Of a stretch of 64,000 nucleotides of DNA, positions 23,691 through 37,150 are shown piece by piece (within the stretch, counting starts at the first letter, position 1; every line of letters begins with the position of its first letter). This DNA comes from Alisma plantago-aquatica (taxonomy: Eukaryota > Streptophyta > Magnoliopsida > Alismatales > Alismataceae), in the NCBI GenBank assembly GCA_963693085.1, contig OY856413.1, positions 103,794,801 to 103,858,800 on the forward strand, written 5' to 3'. The notes beneath the pieces were generated by a model. It worked only from the letters and a program-made list of their open reading frames with translations, was not told the DNA's origin and searched no databases. A program made the translations under genes and the position numbers.

Positions 23691-26600
23691 AATGTGGCAG
23701 TTGATAAATTTTTTTCTACCAGATGTTCCCATGAACTGTATGATCAAGTTGATAATGATGTATCAGGAAGGACCAAGTCTAAAGACAATCCTCACAAGCT
23801 GGTATTAAATCTATATGGTTGGTTGGCAGTCTCCTGATGTGATACCATGTATGGTCAATGTTATCCTCTTAGCGTGTTGGCAAAAACCTCCATGCCTCTA
23901 TTGCGAACCACCCCAAAACTCCTTGTTGTGGTTGCTCCAGCCAACAGGAAGGATTTTATCCGTTCAAATTGTCAATGTTCTAGTGTTGACTTTCTCTCCC
24001 TTAGCTATCTCACCCTTGCAGGTAAGATAGTTCAGGCTCTCAAGTAACAACAACTTTGAGAGTACAACTTTGTTGAATTACAGTAACATTTTTATGACAG
24101 AAAATATTCTAAAATAATAGAAAGTATAGTGAGGGGTCAATGTGCAAAATACTTAAGCACCTCAATTTATCTATATGATCAACCTAGCACCTAAGGAGCT
24201 CTCATATTATGTTATGCATTCTAGAGAAATGAAATCCAAGCGAGAGTGAGAGTTAATGTTTGAGAGGAGAAAGTGATGGAATTACTGATTTAGGATTTCA
24301 CCATCTGAGAAATGATGAAATTGAGTAAGTTTAACTTCTTTGCATAGTCTTTCGTGGTGAATATTCTCTCACATGTCAAGATTCTTCCCCTACTATAATT
24401 TGATTCAAAATGATAACAAAGATCTACTTTTTCTTACTCTTTCTCCATAATTCTCAATTCCTGAGGTTTTCGAGTTGAAAGAAAGAAGAAAGCGGTGATT
24501 TGCTAGGGTTTTGATATGAGTTTGAGATTTTCTGATGTGGGATATGTTCTTAAGGTTTTTTCACACCTTAGAGTGTGTGGGTAATTTTTTAAACAATATA
24601 TTGCACAAAAATGAGTTAAATCATCAATAATATTCAATTGCTTTGTATGCGACTACAAACCTTAAACTGTCTTTCAGTTCTAGCTTATGCAAGATTATAT
24701 GAAATAAATTTTTTCTCTGTTGAGATGAATTTCAGATGATAAAATCATATCAAAAATGCATACAAATCATCTAAAATAGAATTCCTAAAGTAATTGTAGA
24801 GGTTATAAGAAAATACTGAAATCTAGGATTTTTGGTTATGTCTAAAATTGGTCGTATAATTAAATAAGGAACTTTGCCTATTTGAATCACCTTGTTTATT
24901 AATAATTGTTTATTATGAATGCATAGTAAAAATAGTTTGCTGATATCTTGGATTGAATTTCATGTTATCGATGTTTTCTTGATATCTCAGTAGAGAGGGT
25001 GAAACCCTAGATGAATGAAAAGTTGGAAGTTTGCAATTAGACATCCTGAAATTTAGCTCATGTGATCCATTTATCATTACAAATTGATTTATTCAAAGTT
25101 ATTCTTGATTCATGATGTTTCAATATCCAAGTTCAATTCATTACATGGTCTCATATATATGTTTGGTTATGTATGAACTGTTAAAAGTAGTCTTTATTCA
25201 ATATAAGTTTATAACACATAGAATTCTTGTGTGAGTCATGTGATATATGAGTGAGGTAAATGAAACCCTAAGGATAGGGCATTTAGCAAATAAAGTATTT
25301 TCATATCAGTGTTTCTTAGTGTGGGATGTGGTGATGCTCAATAGTTCAATTTGTGGTACATAGTGCAGATGATATATGAAATAAACTATTTACAGAGATA
25401 AACTAAGAAATGTTGATGTGAGGTTTGGATTGTGAATTTAAAGAGTGAATTAGATATTTAGATAGGAGAAAACATGCTTCATGGCTGGAGGTCTCACATA
25501 GGTCGAAGTAAGCTAGAGTGCATCATTGTAGGGAGCGGGGGTCTAGAACAGTGAGGGTGGACTTCTTAAATGATTGGTATCCAACACCAAATAAGGTTTC
25601 TGGTGGTACATGGGTTAAGAGTTGTAGCGATCAATGGACATCTTTGGTAAGTCCACTGGTAAAAAACCAGCCTTAGTGCTTTGGCACCCCACCTAAGTTC
25701 CCTAGTTGAGAGGAGTCTGATATATCTGGCCGCTCCCATTTTCCGCCGAGAGGCAGATGTGTTGATTCCAACTGCATGTGTGGTATTGAGACTAAAGACT
25801 TAGGATCCCGGACATACTTGTAAGTCCTATACAACGAGATCATAGCTTGGTGTGATTCTTTTACATGTTGTGGTACACCTCATGTGGCTTTAGGGCATAA
25901 TAAGATGAATGAGAGGTTAATCAAGTGCGTGCAGTTATTCAATTATTCTTTCTATTTTTTTAATTATTAGTTCTATTTGTTATTTATCAAGCATGTTTTG
26001 ATATTGATTCACCCTTGAAGATATCTCGAGTATCCTACCATGTTTATGTTTGCGAATGATTGGTCCATTTATAACTTTTTGTTGTTTTAATTGATATCAA
26101 TTGCTCAACAATATATCTATAATTATATAAGTTCTTTGAAATATTTTTTTGAAGTACTCAGTCACTGAGCAAGTAGGATCACCCCTCTACTCACAAAGTT
26201 TTAGGAAAATCTTGTGGATATGATGAATATCAATGCCAGTGTAGATCTGCCATGAGAGCTAAGTATCAAATTAGTTATGTTGTGTCAGTACCTGTCATTC
26301 TAGGTATGTATAGAGTAGTGGGAGAGCTATAAATGATTATGTGAAACTTTGATTCCATAATAATAGAGAATGTATCTGATTATCATGTTTTATCTACATG
26401 AAAGTGTGAGAAATAGAATGAATGACTAGATATGTATCTTTATTTTTGATATCATATTAAAGTACTCAAGTATCTATTTCCCTAGTAAAGTTGTTTATGT
26501 GATTGAATGTGTCTAAATAAAGAGTTTGAGATAAAAAATAAGGGCGTGCTTTATATCATGCTTAATCTTAAACTATCTGATCTCATTATTTGTGGACATT

Positions 26601-27266
26601 GTGGGATGTGGGTGTAGTACTATGGCTTTGGACATGCGGCTACAAATGGGTAAAAATGCCTAAAAATGGTGAATATTCTCCCATAAATGGCTAAAAAGTG
26701 CCAAAATACTAAATATGTGTCCAAACTATGTAAAAACACCGACAAATAGCTAAAAGGGCCTTTGTGTGATTGATGCAACATTGGTATGTGGTGATCATTT
26801 ATCATAGTAATCTAATGATAGAATGTAGAGTGCTAATCAATCATCATCCTTCTTCAGCTGATTCATACATGACCCAACTAGTTTTTTGATCAATTATGGT
26901 AGTTGGTGATGAGAGGAGTTGGTTAGGCTTCAATGGAGGTCATCTAACCTTTGAAAATGGCTACAATCGTTAGGTTTGGAACTAATTTCTTGGTGGCACC
27001 TAGAGGATGCAAGGGCTGAAGGATGATGAAGACGAATGGGAGATGCAATGAGTAGTCCTTAGGTTTTTTAATGGTAAGGAAGTCAAGAAGATTGGCTATT
27101 TTGCATATCAGAACTGTTCAATGGTAGATGGTGATGAAAGAGAAGGGAGGTTGGAATGATGAAGATGATTTCTAGTAGATAATATTAAAGTTGTAGGTTT
27201 GTACTAATTTACCCTTTTTAATGCCTTTAAAGGTTTTTGTTACATATTCCCCATTTCCCCACCACA
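23691..27266. other. Unassigned sequence, possible LTR and repeat remnants
   Basis: No ORF with a recognisable domain on either strand. 25,480-25,900 is richer in GC than its surroundings and may be LTR-derived. 26,635-26,765 is a degenerate run of AAATGGxTAAAAATGCC-like units. The remainder is plain AT-rich DNA. Confidence 0.4.
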
Positions 27267-28112
27267 TTAAAAGGGGAGGGTAAGGTATGAAAATTATCCC
27301 TACCCTTTTACCCTTTTACCCACATATATTTAACAAAAAATAATTTGTAGAAGCTTTTAGTTAACTTTCCACCAGTAAAGCTTGTGGGTTGCAACTTGTC
27401 TCTCACCCCCACTCACACTCAAATGCTTATAGTATATTTTTATTAAATGTTGAATTGGTTTCCTCTTCTTTACTTGTTTAATTATGTGGTTTTTCCCCTT
27501 TTTCTTATCTGTGTTTTGATATTTCCTAAGCATCCATTTATATATTTTTTTCCTGTTTTCTAAGGTTACACTCCTCATCCTTATCCCACAGGAAGTAAGT
27601 GGTTTCTTCTATAAAGACCAGTAGTGATGAGAAATTACCCTATGGAAGACAACCTAATAGAACAATTGTACCCCTTTCACATAATTGATTTACTGGGACC
27701 TCATCAAAAGGTGAAATCAATAAGAGACCTTCCTCAATCTGCTAAAATATAACCACATTGACTTGATTGGAAAAATATGCATATGTTTTATTATTTGACC
27801 AATGTATAAACATATTACACAAGAACAACATTGGCTTGCTTATGTTCACATTTGTGAAATTTCAAGTCAAGAAAGATGTGGCTTAATCTTTGTCATCCTA
27901 GGCACCAATAAGTTACCCTTTTGTACAATTATTTTTATATCAAAATTACCCATTTACCCTTTACCCTCCCCATTTACACTATGGGGAAGAGGGTAAGGGT
28001 AATGGGAGGATTAGGGGATTGATAAGAAGGGTAATTACCCATACCCTTACCCACTACCCTCTGGAGGGTAGAGGTAAGGGTAGAGCATTACCCTCCCAAT
28101 TGACAACCCTAT
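27267..28112. mobile_element. Candidate non-autonomous hAT-like element or inverted-repeat unit
   Basis: The left part has AAAAGGGGAGGGTAAGG (27,268) and the right part its approximate inverse CCTTTACCCTCCCCATT (27,957), with many GGGTAA/TTACCC words in both orientations at 27,930-28,090. The right edge, CCCAATTGACAACCCTA at 28,094-28,110, read inwards resembles TAGGG-T-GTCAATTGGG termini of plant hAT elements. No matching left terminus was found and no transposase is present. Low confidence. Confidence 0.3.
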
Positions 28113-28727
28113 GGTGGATGATGGGGGAGTTGCAAGTCTATAGAGGTCTAGCCTTGGAAAATGGTGAGGCTGGTGGTTTTGTAGGTTCATTGCTGGAGAG
28201 CTTCATGGGCATGTCCAAGTGACAAGAGATGAGAGGTATTGATATACAGGAAGTAGGGTGTGGAGTCTGGGTACTTCTAGGGTTCAAGGATGTTTACTTG
28301 TCAATGTAGAATTGTAGAGTTGTTGGTGACATGGTTAAGGTTAGATTTTGAGTAACAACCCAACCATTCCTGATTGGTCTTGCTAGATAGTTACATATGG
28401 AGATGAGTCTAGCTTAGGCATATGGTATGTAATCTTTATGAAGAGGCCAATCTAGATCTTTTTCAAGGTTATCATATATATGGTCAAGGGGGAGGGTGGT
28501 CATGTTTTTGTATGTAACAACAAGTGACATTGGAGTTACAGGTTAGGGAATAAGTAGTGTTTTAATTTTTGTATGTGTTATATCTAAAATAGTCTAACCC
28601 GTTTATTTGCAAATTTTATAACACCTACACTATAGGGATAATTGGAATTAAAATCGACCATTTGTTTACCATTTAGTAAATGATTTTCTAAAAATATAGT
28701 ACTTCTATTTATAGATCTTATTTGAAT
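28113..28727. other. Unassigned sequence left of LINE-2
   Basis: No feature seen. This is the target DNA into which LINE-2 inserted. Confidence 0.4.
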
Positions 28728-28746
28728 GAATATATATACCTAAAAT
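28728..28746. repeat. LINE-2 target-site duplication, left copy
   Basis: The 19-bp sequence GAATATATATACCTAAAAT is repeated exactly at 33,617-33,635, directly after the A tail of LINE-2. A duplication of this length is normal for L1-type target-primed insertion. Confidence 0.95.
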
Positions 28747-28813
28747 ACCACTACATCTGTTGTCCTCTTTCTCACTCTAGAATCTCTCTGTTCCATCTCT
28801 ACGACTGAGGCCC

Positions 28814-30160
28814 ATGGTGGATGCTCATGGGGGCGAGGCAGCCCCCCCAACCTCGTCCTCATCCAGCAGAGTAGAGGGTACCTAGGGTAATCTGGTGATA
28901 GATGTTACCCTAGGTTAGAGCTGGGCAGCCGTTGTGGCCAAGCCCCTGGAAGTGAGACGCACCCATCAGCCGATGTCTGAATCGGGCGACCCCAAAGGAC
29001 CATTGTTTAGGGTAGAAGATAATAGCTTGTGGATGTAGGTTTCATCGCATGTGGTCGAGGAAATGAACGCCTTCCACAAATGTTCGATGATCATCTAGGT
29101 GATGGGGGCTAAATGCATCCTCCAACAGCTCTATGGCTGGATGTTGTGCTCCTGGTGGCCATCGGGCAAACTCCAATGCTCCCCTCTAGTTGGCGGACTC
29201 TTTTTGACCCGGTTAGTGTCTGAGGAGGATTGGAAGGTATCCCTGGAGCATGGTCCTTGGTTTTTCGACCATAAGTTAGTCATTAAAAGGCGGTGGTCAC
29301 CTGACATAGACATCCAGAGGGCCTCCTTGACCTCGGTTCCTGCTTGGGTGACATCACCAGAGGTGGGGCATCACTAGTCTAGGTGTGCCATCACCATCAT
29401 CAGCCATGGTATTGGTGAGTCTAAGGTCATCGATTTCCTATCCTCAGGGCGCTATGTTGGAGAGGCACATGTGTGCATCGAGCTGAAGGTAGACAAATCC
29501 CCTCCACTGGTAGTCATGCTGTATATGCCTGATGGCAAGGAGTTGGACATCAAGGTGGTTTATGATGCCCTTCTAGAAAGCTATGAGCAATGCAAAGTTT
29601 TCGGTTATTCCCATGGTGGCAGCCCTGGCGAGCGAGTCTCATACTCGGAGCCACCCTTTGCGAGAGGCAGGGACAAGAGCAGAAGGCCAACCCATAGAAG
29701 ACGCGAGAACAGGAGTAGACAACAAATAGTGATAAACTAGGCTATAGAGATAGGGGTTGCAGATATGGTTGGTTAGGAGTCCAACCAGGATATGGGCACA
29801 CCTACTCCTCCCACTGGTCATGTGAGTGAGGGTGTGCTCAAAGAAGAAGCAGGGACGGAGATTGATGAACCTTTTGTGAGAGATGGTGAGCACATAGAAG
29901 AACATGTGTCGGAGATCATAGAAATCAATGAGAAGACCCTTGAGGAAGGTGAAGTGAATGTTGGGGTGAGACCTCAGATCCAAGCCATCAGTAACCAATT
30001 CTCAATCCTAGAAAATCTAGACCCAGATGAATTGTTGGATGAAATCTTCAGTTTGGGATCTAGCAGGAGGAAAACTATCGGCAACAAAAACAACTCTAGA
30101 GGCAGACGCACATCACTGATAATGACCACTCCTAGAAAATGGGGGTCCAACAAGAATTAG
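28814..30160 (+). pseudogene. LINE-2 ORF1 (DUF4283-type), many stops
   Basis: ATG at 28,814 starts a frame of 449 codons ending at TAG 30,158-30,160. In-frame stops lie at 28,883, 28,916, 29,036, 29,096 and 29,375, and again near 29,738-29,780. The middle part is a recognisable DUF4283 region: LVSEEDWKVSLEHGPWFF, DHKLVIKRRWSPD, then GESKVIDFLSSGRYVGEAHVC. The normal zinc knuckle is reduced to EQCKVFGYSHGG, and an arginine-rich stretch (SRRPTHRRRENRSR) follows. The acidic tail includes EEHVSEIIEINEKTLEEGE. It would act as the RNA-binding partner of ORF2. Its stop codon touches the ORF2 ATG in the same frame. Confidence 0.85.
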
Positions 30161-33100
30161 ATGTGCATCCTCTCCTGGAATGTGAGGGGGGAGACAAGGC
30201 CTAAAAGACATAGGAGGGTGAGAAAGATAATCAGGGAGCTGAATGCTTCCTTGGTTTTCTGCCTCGAGACCAGAATTAAGAGACAGTATAAGGAGAAAAT
30301 TATAGGGTTATTCCCCAGGGGTTGGGGAAGTACTTCAAACCTGGAACAAATTGATGGAGGTCGTATAACCCTGGGCTGGAATAAAGACATATGGGATGTT
30401 CAAATCATTCACGAGACTGACCAAGTTATGGTTTCTAGCTGCATCAACCATGGTGGGTTCCATTGAGTTGTGTCGGGAGTCTACTACCATAATGACGAAG
30501 TGAGAAGAAGCCACTGTTGGGATACCATAACTGAGACTACTCAACAACTTGTTCCACACATTGTTATAGGTGATTTTAATCATGTTAGGCTGGCTGGGGA
30601 GAAGTATGGGGGCAAACCTATCCCAGATTCCATTTTGAGCAGATTTAATGAGGCTATTGATGTGGCCAGTCTCATAGAACTTAATATGGAGGGTGGAGTT
30701 ATGATCTGGCAGAACAAAAGGGTCTCAGTGCACAGAATCTCTAGTCACCTAGACAGGGGGCTGGTTAATGTTGTGTGGCTGGACATTTTTGCTGAAGCTA
30801 ATGTCGGGCTGGGTGACCATCCCAATAGTGACCATGCGTGGTTATTGGTGAAGCTGGAAGGCATAGTTACAAGAAATAAACCGTTTAGATTTTTGAATTT
30901 TCGGGTGGATTGGTCGGGCTTCAATGATGTTATTCTTAAAGATTTGGAGGAAAGAGTGGTTGGCAATCCTATCTACTGTGTGTTGGAGAAGTTGAGAAGA
31001 ACTAAAGATGGCCTCAAAGTTTGGTTGAAAGGTCTTGTAAACCTGAGAAATTTGGTGATAAAAGCAGAAGAGGAGTACAGGGTGGCGGCTCTCGCACTGA
31101 GAACCCACCCCACTGAAATGGATAAAATCATTAAGGAAGAGTAGAAAGGGATTAGACTGTCATAGTTGGAGAAGGCAGAGGAACTCTATCATTGGCAGAG
31201 GAGCAGATTGAAGTGGATTAGTGATGGCGATCGTAACACCAAAGTTTATCATAATGCTATGAAGAAAAATCACATGAAGGACTACATCCATGGCTTGATC
31301 AAGGCTGATGGGTCAACCACTAGAGGGCCTAATGAAGTGGTGGATGAAGCGGTAAATTTTTTCAGAAACATGTACAACAAAAACCACCACACTAACAATT
31401 GTATTATCCCTAGTAGAAAGGTGACGGATGACATGAACATGATTTTGTGTGGACCGCTATCAGATAAAGAGATAAAGGATGCAATGTTTAGTATTGGTCC
31501 TTCCAAAGCCCTGGGGCCAGACAGCTTCAATGGAAGGTTCTTTCAGGCTACCTGGGAAATCATCAAGCATGATGTGTTCTGCGTTGTTTGTTGGTTCATG
31601 GTTGGAGGAAAGATGGTTAAACAAGCCAACCACATTTTTATTAGACTCATCCCTAAGATGAACATTCTGACGTCGATGGCTGACTATCATCCCATAGCAT
31701 GCTGCTCAACCTTCTACAAGATCATAGCCAAAGTCCAATCGAACAGACTCAAGAGTATTCTACCGTCTATTATCTCTCCAAACTAGCTTGTGTTTATCTG
31801 GGGTAGGTCTATAGCTGATGGGGTGCTTCTTGCTTCTGAGTTCCTCAGCTCCTTTAATCAATCGAAGTCTACTAAGAAAGCCTGCTTTAAACTTGACATC
31901 AGTAAAGCTTATGACCACGTTGAATGGTCTGCTCTATTGAAGATCATGAATGTTATGAGTTTTTCTTGCAAATGGACTAACTTGATCAAACAAAGCGTTG
32001 AGATGACATCCTTCTCGATCTTGGTGAACGGGGTTCCTCATGGTCTATTCATTGCTTCTAATGGTCTCCATCAGGGTGACCCTTCATCACCCTTGTTGTT
32101 TAAAATCATTATGGATGGCCTATCTCACATCATTAACAAGGAGGAACAAGAGGGCACTATCAAGGTTTTCAAACATAGAAATATGCCTGCCATCTCTCAT
32201 CTGGTGTTCGCTGATGACATTATGGTTTTTATAGCCGGTCATTGTAAATACCTACAGAGGGTGTGAATCATTCTGGAAAAGTTTGGGAAGCTCACTGGTC
32301 TTTACATCAAACGCCATAAAGTATAAGGTGTACCTCTCCCGCTCGTGTGACAACAGACGTGGTAGGCTCAGAATTGTAGCTGGTATAACCTGAGGGCGCT
32401 TCCCCACGAAGTACCTTGGTATTCCTTTATCGAGAGGTAGGGGTAGAGGTAAAGATTTTGGGCAGCTTGTGGATGATCTCTGGACTGCCATAGACAAAGG
32501 GGCAGGGATCTCGATGACTTTCGCGGGACGAATGGTGTTGTGCAAGTATGTCTTGACGTCCAAATTTTTCTTTTGGTGTAATCAGAATGAGCTTCCATGG
32601 TTGATCACTGATAAAGTTCAAAGCCTCATCAACGGGTTCTTGTGGGGCGGTAAAGCCCATGGTGTTGCATGGGACACCATTGCCAGGGACTGGAAGCAGG
32701 GCGACTTGGGTCCGCAGGACACTAGAGCTTTGGCGGAAGGTTCCACTCTCAAAAGAATTGATAGATTCTTGATGGATACCGAGTCCATTTGGTCAAGGTG
32801 GATGAAGCGGCGGTACGGAAACCTAGAGAGTGGTGAAGGAGACTATGGGTGCTCTCTTACCTGGTGGAGAATGAAATAGGGGTGGCCAACTGTGAGGAGA
32901 AAGTACATGTTTGATGAAAATGATGTGTGTAAGAGAATAGTGGAGAAACCTTGGATTCTCAAGTATCTCGGACATGAGGTTCCTTGGGTGAAGTTGATCT
33001 GGAAGAGGCTCCATTCGCCTAAGTGGAGTTGTTGCTTGTATAGAGCAATTCTGGGTCGTCTCCCTACTGTTGATCGATTGATTATGTGGGGTTTGGAGGT

Positions 33101-33566
33101 GAACCACCTCTGCCTTCTCTGTAAGACTGAGGAGGAGTCACATGGTCATCTTTTCTTCACATGTTCTTTCTCCATATATGTTTGGACTTGCTGGTCCTTG
33201 AAATGTGGATGGGGTGGGTTTCCGCCTCTTTCTTTAGCCGAAGGGATTCCTTGGATCATGTCCTCAACTACCAGGAACAAGAACATGTTGGCATTCGGGG
33301 GAACGGGAATGGCTGCCATCATCTATCTCATCTGGAAGGAAAGGAATACAAGACTTCATGGAGGTGATGAGGTGGATAGAGTGGCCTTTTTTGACGTTCT
33401 CTTTGAGAGGTTAGCCATGGCTTGTAAGGTCAGACCTGAGGTTTATAAGGGTCTTGAACATGTTGTCAGAGTACAATGGGGTTTTTGTAGTTATTCTTCC
33501 CGGGTTCATAACTTGTTGTTTGGCTATAGTGGGGTTTTGTCGTTAACCTCCCTCTGTATTGTATAG
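30161..33566 (+). pseudogene. LINE-2 ORF2: endonuclease-reverse transcriptase, stops and frameshift
   Basis: Starts MCILSWNVRG, the usual N-terminus of L1 endonuclease, then CLETRIK, IVIGDFNHV and GDHPNSDHAW. RT follows with ADYHPIACCSTFYKI, KLDISKAYDHVEW, HQGDPSSPLLF and the catalytic FADDIMVF. A zf-RVT-type CLLCKTEEESHGHLFFTC is near the C-terminus. Stops in the first frame are TGA 30,464, TAG 31,142, TAG 31,163, TAG 31,784 (before LVFI, where Q is usual) and TGA 32,264. The reading frame changes by one base near 32,318-32,330, and stops TGA 32,391 and TAG 32,877 follow in the new frame, which ends at 33,566. The function in a living copy would be target-primed reverse transcription. Confidence 0.92.
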
Positions 33567-33616
33567 GCTCACCTATACTTTTCTTTGTTTAGTAATATTT
33601 TACCTAATCCAAAAAA

Positions 33617-33635
33617 GAATATATATACCTAAAAT
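33617..33635. repeat. LINE-2 target-site duplication, right copy
   Basis: Exact second copy of the 19-bp sequence at 28,728-28,746, immediately after the A tail. Confidence 0.95.
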
Positions 33636-36600
33636 TATATATTTTATTAATTTAGTAAATTTGATTATAAGACATTTTGTAAAATAAAGATCATTATTTG
33701 CATGTGGGGTCTAACAAGATATTGAGGCATCAATGATTTAAATTATACTAATTGATGTCCAAATGATACTCAAGACCAAGTCGAGGGACTCAGTTCTAAA
33801 TATTTCTCATGTGAGGAAGATGAACTCAATTAAACACAAGAATCTTAGAGGAAACTAATTTGTCTCAAAGGACATGAATTGACAAAAATAACTGAATAAT
33901 CCTTGGAATGAAGGAATAGTTCAATTTAGGTGAAATAATGAATTATAACACAAGATAAACTTGAGTACCAAATTTCAACATGATACAGTAAATGCATGAT
34001 AGGAATTGTCTAGGATACGACCAACCTACAATAATGTTAGGAAAAACTGACAGATCAAAGATTGGAAAGCCATGTTTTGCACCTTGCCTAAAAAGGGGAT
34101 AAAAAATAGAGATATCAGGGAATAAAGATCTACCATTTTCCTTATTGAAGCATCATGGAATAAAATAAGTGTCGGAGTCTCCACCACATTTTATACAAAA
34201 ATAAGGAAAAATGATAGATCATGAGAGATACATAGTAAAATGAGCAATTATCCATGCTGGATAAGAAAATAGAAAATAAAAGCAAAATCATAGATCATAT
34301 CCAAAGATCTAGTTTCAAGCAGGTATGGATGTGAATCCCCACCTTGCCTGGTAAACATGTATCAAAATATTGTTGGGTTGCAAGGAAATTGAGTGCTTTA
34401 AGATAGTCAAATTAAAGAAAACATGAAAACATGATAAAATAACGTTTTTATTGTGGGTGGATTTTCGAGGCTGAAGATGTATGTGAGCTTCCTATCATGG
34501 CCACAAAAATTTTAATTTTTTAGATGTGTCATGATCCTAATCACCTCAGGACCTCTCACAAAAGAGATACATCATTGGTGAACAAGACCAATGCGTAGGA
34601 TGTTAGAGGATGACTACTAGAAGTATGCTTAGAGAACTAGATCTTATTTTTCAGAATTAGTAAATATCACAACTATAAGAGTGATAGAGAAGTTATAGGA
34701 GATGATAAATCAGGTGCGTAAGTAGATCAAGTTAATTACAATAGTTATAGATTAGATAGAACATATAGCAGATTCAGTAGTTATGTGCAACGGTTAAGGA
34801 AATTGACCGCTCTACAAATTTAGCAGAGTAGGTGGTGTTAGAAGAAGGATCTTTTAATTAGAAACAAAATTGAAAGAGCAAGATAGTCATTTCTCTATTT
34901 ACAGAAGAGATGAGAGGGGTGTGGAATACATTGGGTATGAGAATCTATTTGTAGATGGACTTTAGGGTTTGATATTTTGGGCATAACCTTCTAGAAAAGG
35001 TGACGTATCACGTTGATGCACCACACGGGGCTCATGGATAGATTCAACCCACAACATGTCACATCTAAGATGGCTCTGATTCACCCAGAGCCCCCAGGTG
35101 GAAAGAAAAGGTAATTTCACTTTCCTAGTCATTTTAATGTTCTGGCAATAAGTAGAGAAAACTTGCACAGAACGATAAGTTGGAGTTATCTATTGGATTT
35201 TTCCAGAGAAGTAGTTGAAGAGAGGAATATTTAATTCCAAATAGTTCAAATGGAAATTTTGTGAAAAAATACCATGTTTAAGGAAGAATTGAAGAACTAT
35301 TGCACTTTTGGTCTAAAAGAAGGTTTCTTTGCAGAGGACACAAAACTTGGTGAAAGTGGGTGAAAGGGGTGATTTATATTGCCAAAATAAATTTGGAACA
35401 AAGTGGGATAAAAAAGGTATATGTGGAAATAGGGTAGGATGTGGAAGGGATTCCATCATTGGCCAAAGGATCAATATTAATCATGATTTTTTGATGAGTG
35501 AGAAAAAATGAGGCATCAGTAGTTTGTCCCTCTCAGGGAAAGGTTCGACATAGGAGTGAGAACTGTGGGATTGAGGCAAGTCCAACCCTCATTTTTAGTC
35601 ACAAAAGGCCAAAAAGTTTGGACTCATCAAGGATGTTCTGATAAGCCTTGTGGATGGTGGAAATTGAGCATGTGATTTCTCTTCCTTCTAAAGATATTTT
35701 AATGAGGAAAAGGTTGGGAATAAATGATTTCTCTAGAGTAAGGGCAACTTCTGACTTGGGTAGTTTCCTATATTTCATCAATCATTCAATCCCCTGAAGT
35801 TCTGATGAGTGTCTCCCATCATAGATTTAGTTATGAAACCCATGCATGACTGATTCTCCCACAAACTCGTGCCTTAGTGAGAAAAAAGGAGAATGTGAAA
35901 AGGTGAATGTAGGTGTGGTTTGTAAGTGAGACATTAGGATATGAAGTCTTTGATTGTCGAAAATAGTGGTAACTACACTGCTAGGAAATGTTGGCATCAC
36001 GTGCTAGAGTTTTGCAATGATTTTATTTCTTGAATAAAAATTGAGGTTCATGAAATATGGCAACAGTTATGGGTACTTCCTCCATGATACCTAGAAATGT
36101 GCATTCAGACTTGGGTCCTTGAGATGCATATGACTATGAGCTCCTTTTGAAAAGTCATCCAATTGGGACAATCTAGAACGCTTACCTATGTGTTTCTAGT
36201 ACGACAAGGATAGATGTAGGTTTTTATATGTTTAGGTCACCTCCATCTCATTCACCTCCTTGAAAGAAGTTGGAAGGTTGAAACCCCAAGTTCTCTAAGA
36301 TACCTCTCCTCTTGTTTTAATGATATATGTTTCCTCCCTCTAAATGTTTGTGGCCCATATAGTTATGTGGAGAGCCCTCATTTTAGGGGGAAGATAAAAG
36401 AAGCTTTGTTGGAACTCGATGTAAAGCTAAGAGCTAAAGCTATGTCATGTAGAGGGTGTGTTAGTGGTGATTCCCTACCTAGTTGGGCCAAGGGGCTAGA
36501 TGTTGGAGATAACTTGGTCGGCTTTTCTCCCGGCATGCCTTAGAGTATAAATTGACCATGAACATGTGTCTTTCTCTATAAATTTATTTTTGGATTTTTA

Positions 36601-37150
36601 TTATTATTTCTTTTTTCTGAAGGTTCCCACTGGTTGTGGGTCTTTTCATTTAAACAATTTACTTTGACATTGATTCTCAAGGCCATAGTATAAGAGAAAA
36701 GGCTTTCGTGGGGAATAAATGGGGTTTTCCTAGCAAGATTTTCCCCTCTCATGACTCTTAGATTAGCTCCTTTAGAGCTTGGTTTCACTTTTTGTTGCAA
36801 GGAGACCAAATTAGTTGCAAAGGTTTTCCAACCTCTGTCATTCTCTCGATGGTCCTTCCTTTTTAGGTTAACTTTGGAAGATAAAAAGATTATGGAATCT
36901 GAAATGTTAGGATGTTTGATTGTGAGGATCAAATATGACTTGCCTTAGTGGACTCACAACCTCGACCATCCTTATATTTGATCATGGGGCTTTTCCTAGC
37001 TTTAGACATAGTCTTGAACATTTTGTATGCTTTTTATCATCGCGGACCTATTTTAAGGAGATATTCTTAGGTTGGCAAACCATTGGGTCCTCGTGATAAT
37101 GATAGTGCTCCTTCTATACTAGGTTCTAATTTCTACTTTGACCTTCCCAC
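33636..37150. other. Unassigned AT-rich sequence, possibly 3' part of a Tat-type element
   Basis: No domain found on either strand. It lies downstream, in minus orientation, of the Tat-type integrase remnant, where a 3' UTR and 3' LTR would be expected, but no LTR ends were recognised. A 118-codon minus-strand open frame at 36,576-36,932 has no motif. Confidence 0.4.

Larger units (their letters stand above)
28747..33616 (+). mobile_element. LINE-2: complete-length L1-type LINE, coding capacity lost
   Basis: A 4,870-bp insertion bounded by a perfect 19-bp duplication. Layout: 5' UTR 28,747-28,813 (67 bp), ORF1 28,814-30,160, ORF2 30,161-33,566, 3' UTR about 44 bp, and a tail of six A at 33,611-33,616. 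It is GC-richer than its flanks. Despite having both ends, the ORFs hold many stops and a frameshift. It is related to LINE-1 in domain order but clearly a different family, since sequence and UTRs differ. Confidence 0.93.

Noticed and set aside
27930..28090. Telomere-like repeats (TTACCC words)
   Set aside because: Unit length irregular and both orientations mixed; plant telomeric repeats are CCCTAAA in regular tandem.
29471..30160. Arginine-rich and acidic frames as an independent host gene
   Set aside because: They are in the same frame as the LINE-2 ORF1 and lie within the LINE bounded by the 19-bp duplication.
36576..36932. 118-codon open frame on the minus strand
   Set aside because: No recognisable motif or exon structure; lies in repeat-derived AT-rich DNA.
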